Below, piece by piece: positions 26,499 through 35,912 of a stretch of 64,000 nt of DNA. The first letter of the stretch is position 1, and every line of letters begins with the position of its first letter. Where the stretch lies: positions 186,001 through 250,000 of the forward strand of contig PPHI01000001.1 in the NCBI GenBank assembly GCA_002901265.1, in the 5' to 3' direction. This stretch comes from Rhodopirellula baltica. Lineage in GTDB: Bacteria; Planctomycetota; Planctomycetia; Pirellulales; Pirellulaceae. The position numbers and the translations under genes are program-made. A model generated the notes under the pieces. It ran no database searches, was not told where the DNA came from, and saw only the letters and a program-made list of their open reading frames with translations.

Positions 26499-27245
26499 TC
26501 AGCGTGGGCTGGCCAACGTGGGCCGATTGCGGATCAAGCGAATCTGTGTCAGCGCGATCCGTGGCAAGATGATGCTGACGACAATCGCCACACACAACGT
26601 ACCCCACGAACTGTATTGTTGCAGATCACTGGCGGACTGCGAGCGACCGTCGGCGTGTGAGTTTACCGCCGCATTGGACGCATAGACGTAAAGCAATTGT
26701 GGGAATGCGGCAAGGAACGCGGCAACGATGTACGGCGTCCGCTTCGCCCCAACCGCCCCCATGGTGTAGCTGATAATCGTGGTGGGGATGGGTGACAAGC
26801 GAATCAGCAGATGCAGGTAATACCCGGCGCCGCGTGCCATGTGCGCTAGAATTTCTGGCAAGGCCGCGTCCGCTGCGGGCCCGTTCTCTAACGCCGCAGC
26901 AGCATCGTTCTCGGCGTTCCCAATTTGCCTTCGGATGGGCCAACACCAGCGAGCCAAATGGTAATTCACGATCGCGGCCGTTACCGCAGTTAGCACCAGC
27001 ACCAAGCACGCCGTTGGCAGCGGGAACAGGGCCCCGGCAGTCAAACTGACCAACGTTTTGGGGATCATCATCGCCATGCAAAGCGTGCCGAGCACGATAA
27101 AAACAGGCACCGCGAACTCAGGGCGGTGACTCAATCCGAGATCTTGCAAAGAATTCACGACCGATTCGGGCGTCCATCCGGCCAAATACAAAGCCAGCCC
27201 ACAGCTGATCAATACAAGCGGTAAGACGGCTGTCAGGCGTCGCAT
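26499..27245 (-). CDS. TVP38/TMEM64-family (VTT domain) membrane protein
   Basis: A 248-residue polytopic protein. The VTT-domain core is visible in MMIPKTLVSLTAGALFPLP followed by a buried polar segment and VNYHLARWCW, then LIRLSPIPTTIISYTMGAVGAKRTPYIVAAFLAAFPQ near the second half. Relatives in the DedA superfamily are thought to move or scramble lipids across the membrane; direct function here is unknown. It forms a likely pair with the PH-domain gene downstream. It is divergent from the ATPase gene. Confidence 0.85.
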   Translation of the reverse strand: MRRLTAVLPLVLISCGLALYLAGWTPESVVNSLQDLGLSHRPEFAVPVFIVLGTLCMAMMIPKTLVSLTAGALFPLPTACLVLVLTAVTAAIVNYHLARWCWPIRRQIGNAENDAAAALENGPAADAALPEILAHMARGAGYYLHLLIRLSPIPTTIISYTMGAVGAKRTPYIVAAFLAAFPQLLYVYASNAAVNSHADGRSQSASDLQQYSSWGTLCVAIVVSIILPRIALTQIRLIRNRPTLASPR

Positions 27246-27352
27246 TCGTTTCGAATCGAACGTGGTCGAGGAAGGTCTAGGAAAAAGCGAGGCATTGATC
27301 GTCTGCTACGACGGCCTTGCAGTCGTTTGTGTGGCTCGGGCATAGTAACAGT

Positions 27353-28099
27353 ATGAACGTGATTGCCAAGCAAGTCGAATCGAACGCCTACCCCCAGCAG
27401 GAGGCCCAGCGGAAGGACCGTCGATTCGATTGGCAGACGCCGCAGTGCACCCGCTGGCAACAGGCCAACCTGTTCCGCAACCCCTTTGGTGAACTCGATC
27501 GCAACGAGCGGGCTGAGCTAGCCGTCGTGGACTTGGAGGAATTGGTTCGATCGGTCGGTAACCGTCAACCCGATGGCAGCCTTCGGTTCGAAGGACACAA
27601 AGCGTTCCAATTGTTGGGGGAGTGCGGCCGAGGGAAGACGTCTCGATTGTTAGCCGTGTTGCGGCACGTGCCGGATGCGGAGTATGTGTACTTGCCAGAG
27701 GATCAGCCCTGCCCGGCGATCCCCTGGGGCTGGCCACTAGTGATTGACGAAGCGCAGCGATTGCCACGTCGCATCCGTCGCGAGGTATTTCGCAGTGGCG
27801 TGCCGCTGATCTTGGCCACTCACCGCGACCTTACGCCGTCGCTGCGTCGCGCGGGTTACTCGGTGACCAGCGAACGAATCGGCTTGACGCTGACCCCCGA
27901 AAAATTGATGACGATTCTGAACCGCCGAATCGTCGCTTCCAAACGAAACGATCACCTTCCGATACCCACCATCACGGCCGCCGACGCGGCTCGTTTGATT
28001 CAGCAATTTGGGACGGACGTACGGGCGATCGAAAGCTATTTATATGACGTCGTACAGCAACGAGTAGAGACAGATGCCGAAGTGCGATTTATCGATTGA
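27353..28099 (+). CDS. P-loop ATPase of unknown role
   Basis: A 248-residue protein with a Walker A loop GECGRGKTSR near residue 90 and a Walker B WPLVIDEAQRLP. A sensor-like LILATHRDLTP follows, and the C-terminal part (TAADAARLIQQFGTDVRAIESYLYDVVQQ) resembles the lid helices of STAND/AAA+ helpers. I do not recognise a named family; it resembles TniB-like ATP-binding proteins only in overall order, with no transposase nearby. The ATG at 27353 is preferred over a TTG 12 codons upstream. Its end overlaps the arrestin-like gene by 26 bases, so the two are probably translated together. Confidence 0.7.
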   Translation: MNVIAKQVESNAYPQQEAQRKDRRFDWQTPQCTRWQQANLFRNPFGELDRNERAELAVVDLEELVRSVGNRQPDGSLRFEGHKAFQLLGECGRGKTSRLLAVLRHVPDAEYVYLPEDQPCPAIPWGWPLVIDEAQRLPRRIRREVFRSGVPLILATHRDLTPSLRRAGYSVTSERIGLTLTPEKLMTILNRRIVASKRNDHLPIPTITAADAARLIQQFGTDVRAIESYLYDVVQQRVETDAEVRFID

Positions 28100-29507
28100 G
28101 CTGGACGAGCCGGAACGGATCTACCGTACAGGCGACAAGGTGCGTGGGACGGTGTCTGTTGAAACGGATGACAGCGTGAAGTGTAAAGGCCTGACCGTCA
28201 CCTCAGGCTGGCGAACGCATGGTCGTGGTAACGTCGCCAAGGGCACCGCCGAAACGGCAACCGTCTTTGCCGGTTTGTGGGAAGCCGGCCAACGCGAATC
28301 CTATCGCTTTGAGCTTGAGGTCGCCGACTGGCCGCCCACATATTACGGCAACTATGTCAATGTCGAACACTTCATCGATGCACGTGTGAAAATTCCTTGG
28401 GCGTTCGATCCCAAGGCGTCGCACGAGTTCACCGTTCGTCCCTTGCAAGCACCCGCTGCGGCCTACGACGGGTCGCGAGAGCCGTCCGGTTGTTTTGTGA
28501 AAGCGTTCATCGCGTTCGTCGTGATCGGGATGGTGTGGGTATTTGTGGGAGCGCTCGCGGCCTTCATCGCAATCCCTTGGGTCGGAACGGTCATCGCCCT
28601 CGTCGCGATTCCGCTAACGCTGTTGATCGCAGCAAAAACAGTCCTGCCAATGCTGATGCTCGGCAAGGTTCACTCCGAACTCGTTGACGACTTTGTCACG
28701 CCAGGAGAAAACGCGAAGGTCAAGCTGTCGTTTCAGCCACGTCGCAACGTCAGCATCAATCAAATCAGCGCGACGCTGACCGGAGCCGAAGTCTGTGTCA
28801 GTGGCAGCGGCAGCAACCGCACCACGCACCGGCACCAGTTTTTCGAAAGCAAGCACGAGTTGCTTTCGGAAACCACTTTGCAAGCCGGCAACCGTCGCGA
28901 GTTTGATCTCGCGATCCCGATCCCCGGCGACGCGCCGTATTCATTTGACTTGTCCGACAATGATTTGAAGTGGACGATCAAGTTGCACATCGACTTGCCG
29001 CGTTGGCCCGATTGGAGTCGTGAGCTGAATGTCCATGTGCTTCCTAACGGATCGGTCGCCCCAGACTTGGATCCGAGGTTGGATCCTCTGACAAGTGATC
29101 TCGACACCGACGAATCCGCTTTGCACGAGAGCGAGGTTGTTGCCGCAGCGCCGCCGACCGACGGTGAAATCACTTTTGCCGAAACCGCAACGCACCTTTG
29201 GCAATCTCGTCACAACGAAAGCCAAGTTGACTTGCTGGTCGAAGCCGTCCTGGGGATGACGTTTGACATGTCCGTGTTCGTCGAACGGCGACTGTTGTAT
29301 AGCGGTCGAGAAGACCCACACGTGTATCCCAACGGATACGCCGTCTGGGCTCGTCACGACAACCCGCCGTTACCGCTGGTGTTGTATGTCCCACACGAGC
29401 TGGCTGACGAATTTGAACAAGCCGGCCGGGACAAGTGGCCCATCCGGGGCACGGTTGTCGGTTGGGATCGCGAGCACGACCGGCTGCAGGTGAAGGTGAT
29501 CGACTAA
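28074..29507 (+). CDS. Arrestin-like-fold membrane protein
   Basis: A 477-residue protein. The N-terminal part looks like an arrestin/Spo0M-type beta sandwich (LSIELDEPERIYRTGDKVRGTV and IPWAFDPKASHEFTV). Two hydrophobic spans lie near residues 140-190 (FIAFVVIGMVWVFVGALAAF and TVIALVAIPLTLLIA), then a second beta-rich domain (ENAKVKLSFQPRRNVSINQI) and a C-terminal soluble part. I do not know its function. Arrestin-like sandwiches usually bind protein partners. The 26-base overlap with the ATPase gene suggests that the two products act together. Confidence 0.7.
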   Translation: MPKCDLSIELDEPERIYRTGDKVRGTVSVETDDSVKCKGLTVTSGWRTHGRGNVAKGTAETATVFAGLWEAGQRESYRFELEVADWPPTYYGNYVNVEHFIDARVKIPWAFDPKASHEFTVRPLQAPAAAYDGSREPSGCFVKAFIAFVVIGMVWVFVGALAAFIAIPWVGTVIALVAIPLTLLIAAKTVLPMLMLGKVHSELVDDFVTPGENAKVKLSFQPRRNVSINQISATLTGAEVCVSGSGSNRTTHRHQFFESKHELLSETTLQAGNRREFDLAIPIPGDAPYSFDLSDNDLKWTIKLHIDLPRWPDWSRELNVHVLPNGSVAPDLDPRLDPLTSDLDTDESALHESEVVAAAPPTDGEITFAETATHLWQSRHNESQVDLLVEAVLGMTFDMSVFVERRLLYSGREDPHVYPNGYAVWARHDNPPLPLVLYVPHELADEFEQAGRDKWPIRGTVVGWDREHDRLQVKVID

Positions 29508-29546
29508 GCAGGGCGACCGGTCGGGTCGAAACGGCTGGGGCGAAAC

Positions 29547-29592
29547 GGCTGGCGAACCATGCTCCGCCACTAGCGGGGAGATTTCGCCAGCC
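29547..29592 (+). terminator. Inverted repeat after arrestin-like gene
   Basis: Arms GGCTGGCGAA (29547-29556) and TTCGCCAGCC (29583-29592) pair perfectly around a 26-base loop that contains a smaller imperfect hairpin. The site lies 40 bases after the stop and 80 before purQ, a good place for a terminator, though there is no T tract. The adjoining repeated CGAAACGGCTGG hints at a repeat element. Confidence 0.5.
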
Positions 29593-29674
29593 CTAGGAAA
29601 GGATTCCAACAGCTAATAAACTCGTGCCTCAAGCTCCCGCATTCTTTCCCGATCACCGTAGCCACTGCTGACAC

Positions 29675-30493
29675 ATGCCGCGTCCACGAGTTCTCGTTCT
29701 TCGTGCCCCAGGCACCAATTGTGATGAAGAAACTGCCTACGCGTTTGAGCGTGCCGGTGCCGAATGCGAGCGGGTCCACGTCAACCGTTTGGCGGAAAAC
29801 GCCGCACTGAAGGACCGTTATCAGATCCTGTGTGTGCCTGGCGGATTCAGCTATGGCGATGACATCGGCGCAGGCCGCATTCTAGCGACGCGGCTGCAAA
29901 ACCACCTCGCCGATCTGGTCGACACCTTCGTCCACGGAAAAGGCGATCGCTTGGTTTTGGGAATCTGCAACGGGATGCAAGTTCTGATGCGGCTGGGCGT
30001 GCTGACCGAAGACGTCTCTGCCGCCGGCGGCGAAAAGCCCGCCACGTTGACCTGGAACAACCACGGCCGCTTCGAAGACCGCTGGGTCCACCTCGCCACC
30101 GACAGCAACGGCGAAGAGAACAGCAAGTGTGTGTTCCTGCGTGGCATCAAGCAAATGTACCTGCCGATGGCACACGCCGAAGGCAAATTCGTCGCCAAGA
30201 GTGACGCCGTCCTGGACGAACTGAAACAGGCCGGACGGCTTTGCCTGCGGTATTCCCAAGACGCCGATTCCGGTGTGCAAGACGACCTGATCGATTTCCC
30301 GGCCAACCCCAACGGCGCCGATGCCAACGTCGCCGGCGTTTGCGATGCCAGCGGGCGAGTTTTTGGTTTGATGCCGCACCCCGAGCGTCACATCGATCCG
30401 ACTCAGCACCCGTTCTGGACCCGCCGTACCGAACAACCCGCCGTCGGCGATGGATTGGCAATGTTCCAAAACGCAGTCAGCTGGTTCGAATAA
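29675..30493 (+). CDS. purQ: Phosphoribosylformylglycinamidine synthase glutaminase subunit
   Basis: A 272-residue class I glutamine amidotransferase that supplies ammonia for FGAM synthesis in purine biosynthesis. The nucleophile is C98 in LGICNGMQVL. MAHAEGKF and the late MPHPERH provide the family's histidines, and VPGGFSYGDDIGAGR is the PurQ-type loop. The length is close to the 230-290 of separate PurQ proteins; purL and purS are not in this window. It is flanked by a hairpin upstream and a long empty spacer downstream. Confidence 0.96.
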   Translation: MPRPRVLVLRAPGTNCDEETAYAFERAGAECERVHVNRLAENAALKDRYQILCVPGGFSYGDDIGAGRILATRLQNHLADLVDTFVHGKGDRLVLGICNGMQVLMRLGVLTEDVSAAGGEKPATLTWNNHGRFEDRWVHLATDSNGEENSKCVFLRGIKQMYLPMAHAEGKFVAKSDAVLDELKQAGRLCLRYSQDADSGVQDDLIDFPANPNGADANVAGVCDASGRVFGLMPHPERHIDPTQHPFWTRRTEQPAVGDGLAMFQNAVSWFE

Positions 30494-31285
30494 GCCGCAG
30501 GCTTGCCAAACCTAGCCAGCTGGCTCCTCCCTTCTTTATTCGCCAGTTGGTTTTCCACAGCACATCCGGGGCGATGGTCGGCATCGCCCTCGTTGGATTG
30601 GCTGTCGAGTGTTCTTCGAATCGGCCTCTTGCCGGTCACTCAAGTGGCTCAGTTTCCCGGGCGTTCCCGTGTCAAATAAGTCGGCGCCGCGTCCTGCGTG
30701 CCTTTTCCTGGGCCACAGTGCTTTCTGGGGCGTTGTGCATTCTGGGGAACTGTGCGCCAGCTTCTTGGGATCTCCCACGCGGGTCGCGGTTCTTCACTGA
30801 TCTGGCTTGTGCTTCGCGTCAAATCGTCCTCGCCAAGAGTATTTGCGCACGACGCCGGAGGTTTTTCACATGACGTGTTTAATCTTCGCGAAAGATGTCT
30901 GCATCCGTACAGATTCTATCGACAATGCCTTGCCTCCTGCGAACGATGAAGCCTAGCTTGGCTGTTCGACAAACAGAGGCTCAGGCTGATGGAAACGGTT
31001 CTCAGAGGCTCTTTGTTAGCGGTTGTCATTGTTCCGTTACATTGAGCAAAAGCAACTTTCGTCCAGATCCGATCAAACCGATCTGCGAGGATGGCGACGC
31101 GTGAAACGGCGACAGGATTCCAGTCCTGGTGCCACGCGAATTGATATTTCTGGGGGTACGTGCTTCATCATGCTTAGGTAGACTGTTTCGTGGCGGAGTA
31201 ATTTCACGCACAGTTGAATTGCTACTGCCTTCCTTCCCAACCAAATCACTCCGATCTCTTTCCAGCCCCACCTCAGAGGTTCTTC
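30494..31285. other. Long intergenic region, no gene recognised
   Basis: A 792-base stretch, the longest without a gene here. A perfect 12-base palindrome AGCCAGCTGGCT at 30514-30525 lies 21 bases after the purQ stop and might help end transcription. Open frames of 60-100 codons exist but none has a family signature, good start or credible composition. The right end must hold the promoter of the Gfo/Idh gene. A decayed gene or a non-coding RNA cannot be excluded. Confidence 0.55.
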
Positions 31286-32647
31286 ATGGCCCGTTTAAAT
31301 CGCCGTCACTTTTTGCAAACCAGTTCAGCCGTTGCCGCGGCGGGTGTGTTTGCGGGAACCAGCAGCCTGTCGCGTGCTCAGGATTCTCCAAATGAGCGTC
31401 CCGTCTTTGCGACCATCGGTCTTCGCAATCAAGGCTGGACGATCACTGACAAGTCGACCAAGTACGCTGACTTCGCCGCGTTCGCCGATGTCGATGCGAA
31501 CGTGTTGGAAATGGTCAGCGGCCGCCTGAAACAAAAGACCGGCAAAGCGGCTGAAGGTTACAGCGACTATCGCAAAGTCCTTGAACGCAGCGATATCGAT
31601 GCGGTCATGATCGCGGCTCCCGATCACTGGCACACCAAGATCTCGATCGAAGCGATGCTGGCCGGCAAAGACGTTTACTGTGAAAAGCCCCTGACGCTGA
31701 CAATCGACGAAGGCAAGCAAATCGAAAAGGTTGTCAAGCAAACCGGCCGTGTGTTCCAAGTCGGAACGATGCAACGGACCGAGAACGACCAGCGGTTCTT
31801 GAAAGCCATCGCACTAATTCGTGCCGGACGAATCGGTGAGATTCGCAAGGTGACCTGCGGAATCAACGGCGCATCGGGATCGCCGGTGATCCCTGCCATC
31901 GACGTGCCCAAAGGCCTCGACTGGGACATGTGGCTTGGCCCAGCACCGAAAGCGTCGTACCGTGCACTTCCCGAAATGCGTCAAGGCTACGGCGGCGGCG
32001 TGCCGCTTTACACGAACTGCCACTATGCATGGCGTAACTGGTACGAGTATTCCGGTGGCCAAATGAACGACTGGGGTGCACACCACGTCGACATTGCGTT
32101 CTGGGCACTGGGCGCTGGCGACAGCGGGCCGAACAAGATCACACCGGTCAGCTACTCGCTGCCTGTCGAATACAAAGATGGCTACCCAGCCGTCGACGAT
32201 CAATACAACTCGCCAACGAAATTCGAGATCCATGCCAACATGCCAGGCGACATTCCGCTGGTAATCACCAGCGAGGGTGACAACGGCATTTTGTTCGAAG
32301 GCACCAAAGGCCGCTTCTTCGTCAACCGCGGACGCTTGTCGGGCAAACCGGTTGAAGACATGGAAAGCAACCCGCTGCCAGAAGGCGCTGTCGAAGAAGT
32401 TTACGGTGGCCCGGTCAGTGAAAACCACACCGCGAACTTCATCGAAGGCATGCGTTCACGCAAGCAACCGATTTCTGACGTTTGGTCGCACAACCGAATG
32501 TTGGAAACCTGCCACTTGGCAAACATCTCGATCCGCCTTGGCCGCGAACTGAACTGGGATCCGGCGAAACGCGAGATCATCGGTGATGAACAAGCAAACG
32601 CGTTCCTGTCGCGTGAAAGCCGCAAAGGCTACGAAATCGAGATGTAG
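31286..32647 (+). CDS. Tat-exported Gfo/Idh/MocA oxidoreductase
   Basis: A 453-residue dehydrogenase with an N-terminal twin-arginine signal (NRRHFLQTSSAVAAAG, then an Ala cleavage site). The Rossmann part gives IDAVMIAAPDHWHTKISIEAM and DVYCEKPLTLTIDEG, the diagnostic EKP motif. The second half has the planctomycete-style GGQMNDWGAHHVDIAFWALG with candidate catalytic histidines. Such exported sugar dehydrogenases are abundant in planctomycetes; substrate and cofactor source outside the cytoplasm are unknown. An in-frame ATG at 31214 would bury the Tat motif, so I use the ATG at 31286. Confidence 0.92.
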   Translation: MARLNRRHFLQTSSAVAAAGVFAGTSSLSRAQDSPNERPVFATIGLRNQGWTITDKSTKYADFAAFADVDANVLEMVSGRLKQKTGKAAEGYSDYRKVLERSDIDAVMIAAPDHWHTKISIEAMLAGKDVYCEKPLTLTIDEGKQIEKVVKQTGRVFQVGTMQRTENDQRFLKAIALIRAGRIGEIRKVTCGINGASGSPVIPAIDVPKGLDWDMWLGPAPKASYRALPEMRQGYGGGVPLYTNCHYAWRNWYEYSGGQMNDWGAHHVDIAFWALGAGDSGPNKITPVSYSLPVEYKDGYPAVDDQYNSPTKFEIHANMPGDIPLVITSEGDNGILFEGTKGRFFVNRGRLSGKPVEDMESNPLPEGAVEEVYGGPVSENHTANFIEGMRSRKQPISDVWSHNRMLETCHLANISIRLGRELNWDPAKREIIGDEQANAFLSRESRKGYEIEM

Positions 32648-32732
32648 TCGCGACGCTCCTGCGAGCAAACGGCATTCATCGTTCCAATCGAAGGCTTCGG
32701 AGTCACGTCAGCGACTGACTACGGGGCCTTTT

Positions 32733-33650
32733 TTATTGCTTGGTCGCCAAGGCACCGCGTCCCGGAATTTTGTGGTCCGCATTTGCCGGTTCGATATGAA
32801 TTTGCAGGTCACGCAGTTGTGAGATTTCACTGAGCAGATGATCTTTCACTTGGTGCGCGATCTCATGGCCTTCGTCGACTGTGATGGCGCCGTCAACGAT
32901 CACATGGAGGTCAGCGAGGTAGTACATCCCTGTCTTTCGCACAAAGCATTTTTCGGTGTCGATCACGCGCGGTACGTCTTTGCAGTGCTGCCGAATCTCG
33001 TCCACCATTTCGTCGTACAGGTGCTCGTCCATGATCTCGCCCAAAGCGGGCCGAAAGATCAGGTAGCTGTTGTAGACGATGAAGCCAGACGCGAATAACG
33101 CCGCCCAGTCGTCGGCGGTTTCATACCCTGGCCCCATGAAGAGCGCGATCGAGATTCCGACGAATGCGGCGACCGAAGTGATCGCGTCACTGCGGTGGTG
33201 CCATGCGTCAGCCTGGAGTGCGGTGCTGCCTGTCTCGCGACTCTTTTGAATCACGATGCGATAGGAGAGTTCTTTCCAGGCGATGATCGCGCCAAGCACG
33301 ATTAGTGTCCAGGATTCTGGCAGTTCGTGTGGTGTTCTAATATTGCGCAGGCTTTCCCACGCGATGATCGATGCAGACGTGATCAAAAAGCCGACGACGA
33401 CAAACGTGATCAACGGTTCGATGCGTCCATGTCCGTAGGGATGGTTCTCATCCGCAGGCTGGCGGGCGTACGTGATCCCAAACAGCACCAAGCATGATGC
33501 CAGGATATCGGCGGTGCTTTCGATCGCATCGGCGACCAACGCAAACGAATTACCCAGTACACCGGCAGTGCCTTTGACCAAGGCGAGGCAAACGTTCGCA
33601 ATGATGCTGAACCAAGTCGCTCGAATCGCCTGCTCTTCTGCCGTCATCAA
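32733..33650 (-). CDS. Cation diffusion facilitator metal exporter
   Basis: A 305-residue CDF transporter that exports divalent metals in exchange for protons. The first metal-site helix is NSFALVADAIESTADILAS and the matching one is LQADAWHHRSDAITSVAAF, giving the D-x-x-x-D and H-x-x-x-D pairs. Between them lies PADENHPYGHGR. A C-terminal cytoplasmic ferredoxin-like domain (VIVDGAITVDEGHEIAHQVKDHL) completes the family build. It ends a long minus-strand gene row, 166 bases after the cytochrome gene, so it may have its own promoter. Metal preference (Zn, Fe or Mn) cannot be read reliably. Confidence 0.93.
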   Translation of the reverse strand: MMTAEEQAIRATWFSIIANVCLALVKGTAGVLGNSFALVADAIESTADILASCLVLFGITYARQPADENHPYGHGRIEPLITFVVVGFLITSASIIAWESLRNIRTPHELPESWTLIVLGAIIAWKELSYRIVIQKSRETGSTALQADAWHHRSDAITSVAAFVGISIALFMGPGYETADDWAALFASGFIVYNSYLIFRPALGEIMDEHLYDEMVDEIRQHCKDVPRVIDTEKCFVRKTGMYYLADLHVIVDGAITVDEGHEIAHQVKDHLLSEISQLRDLQIHIEPANADHKIPGRGALATKQ

Positions 33651-33816
33651 ATTGTCACGAAGGGGAGAGACAAGACGTGTATCGATGCAGGACGCTTAGC
33701 AGCCGATTGAATTTCTAGTGTCGTCTTTTGTTTCGCGAACGTAGCGTTTGTTTTCGCTGTATCTGCGGAGCAATCGCGCGACGTCGGGAGAGTCCGATCT
33801 GAAATTCGACTAGCTG

Positions 33817-35867
33817 TTAGTTGTTGTGTTCGATTTCGGGCCAATAGATATCTTCGAAGGCACCGTCGTCATGGAAGTCCGGGCTATTGTCTAAATCGTG
33901 GCATTCCATGCAATGCTCGCGAGCCTTTTCGAGCGGCAGTTGCACTTCCTGTCGAAGCTTCGCACGCAACGATTCGATGCCTGGCGTGGTCGCGGCTTCC
34001 TTTTCCGCCGCGACGTGAGCCGACCCGGGGCCATGGCAATTCTCACAGCCATTGCCGGTCAGGTGAGCCGTGCTAGTCAGGTCCATGTAGCCGCTTTTGT
34101 AGGGATAGTAGCCTTGCGGATTCCAGCCGGTGACATGGCAGCTGATGCATTCCGGGTCGAAGTGACGAGGGATGTCGCCCCGTTCCTTCGGTGGTTTGAC
34201 CAAGTGTGCGGTCGCTTGTGCGTGCGCGGAGTTTTCCCAGATATCGAACGCGTTCTGGTGGCACTCCGCACAAGCTTGGCTGCCGACAAAGGTGTGACCC
34301 GATCGGTGTGGTGTCGGTGAAATTCCAAGCCCGGAAAAGCCGAGTTGTTCGAGTTGCTTTTGGTAGTCCGCCATCAGCTTTCGCATTTGGGGAGCATCCT
34401 TGAACTCGTGGGACAGTGGCACACGCGCGTATTTGAATGGCTGGTTCTGATACAGGCCAACCAAGCCCGCGTACATGCCTTTGTTTCCAGTGACGATCAG
34501 TTTTGTCTTGGTGCCGTCAATTGCTTGGGGCTGATACAAAGGTTCGCCGTATCCGCCCGTGACGACAATCAGGTCGTACCCTTGGGCGTCGACCATCAGT
34601 TTCTTGGCGGCTTCTTCTTCGCCATAAAATGTCAGCACACGGAATTCCGCCCCGTCGTCGTTCATCGATTTCAAGGCGGCCTCGGCGGCCTCTTTGGTCG
34701 GCGCGACTGTGATTTCGGAGCCGGTCGCGGCCTCGAGTGCTTCGGGATCCAGGATCGACGTCACGCCGATGCGCCATTCGCCGCGGCGGAGCACTTTGTA
34801 AGTCGGCAGCAAGCCTTCCTCGAATAGTGTGACGTTGCCCGAGACAAACATTGGGTCGTCATCGTAGGCCATTGCGATCAGGTCACCGGCACCGATTCGC
34901 AAATCGGCGGGGCCGTACCCAATGGCTTGGTATTTCATTTCCTTCAGGCTGTCGCCGAGCGTTCGAACTTGATTGCCGCCTGTGGGCCGATGCGTCGGAT
35001 TTGGTTCCCGGCATCAATCGGAATCAAGTCCCAGCCTTTCTGGCGAAGCTGTTCCATAAAGGTGTATCGGCGTGCGACACCGCCTTTTTGGTTTTCCAGT
35101 CCTGTACAGCCGCAGGGCTCGATGTAGCCATGCTGATTGCCAGTGAAGAACAGCAAGGCATCAGGCGTTGGCCAGTTGTTGTAGTCCTCGGGGCCGCCGC
35201 CAGCGACCATGCCAGCTTCGGTGGTCGGGTCGATCAATTCTGGTGCGACCGACAAATCTTGGACAGGTGAACTCATCGCCGCCGGCGAGTTTTTCTTTGG
35301 AGTCGGCTTGGCCACGTCGGCGGCAATGCGAGCCATCGGATGGTCGCTTTCTGCGCGAGAGCCTGCCGGTGTCGGGACAAGTTCCGCTTTGACTTCAGGC
35401 TGGGCATTGGGGGTGGGGACGACTTCGACGCCTTGTTGGCTTGTCGTCGTTCCTGTCGGCGAGCCACCGTTGATTGGGGCTTGTACGAGCGTTACCGCCG
35501 GCGCGAAGGCGGGGGCGGCGGGGAGCGATGTTTGATTGAGAGGCTGCGATGCAACCGAGCTGCCGGAGTCGATTTGTGGTGCGGTCGCTTCGGGTGTAAA
35601 CGTCGCGTACCGCGTCGCACCGTCCTCGTCTTTTAGTTCTGCCAATTCATCGCGAATCCACGACGATCGAAGGTCCAGCGGTGCTTGATCGTCGAGGTGC
35701 TTGAACGCCTGGCTGGCCTCTCGTTCGATAGGCAACGCTTTGGCTTGCGGGTTTGATTCAGCACCGGGTTGGCAGCCGATGGAGGTGCCAAGCCCAACAA
35801 CGGCGAGCGCCAGCAAGTGACGCTTTGATCGGAACGCGATGGAAAACGAATGCATGGGCTGTTTCAC
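33817..35867 (-). CDS. Metallophosphatase-like and tetraheme cytochrome fusion (frameshifted)
   Basis: About 683 residues when two frames are joined. The first (35867 to about 34963) has a weak lipobox-type signal (GTSIGC), a long Pro/Ala/Thr-rich linker, then FTGNQHGYIEPCGCTGLENQKGG, typical of UshA/SoxB-like nucleotidase relatives. It ends wrongly at FERSATA. The next frame resumes as TLGDSLKEMKYQAIGYGPADL, as expected if the two-T run at 34962-34963 should be three. The C-terminal half carries four CxxCH heme sites (CAECH, CISCH, CENCH, CMECH), resembling cytochrome c-554 types. It would act outside the inner membrane in electron transfer; the phosphatase part may be degenerate. Confidence 0.82.
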
Positions 35868-35912
35868 GGGTTACGATCCAGATTCGATGCGTCGCGGGGA
35901 CGCCGCCGACGT

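Noticed and set aside
27353-28099. TniB-type transposon ATPase
   Set aside because: No transposase, TniQ or terminal repeats nearby, so membership in a transposon is unsupported.
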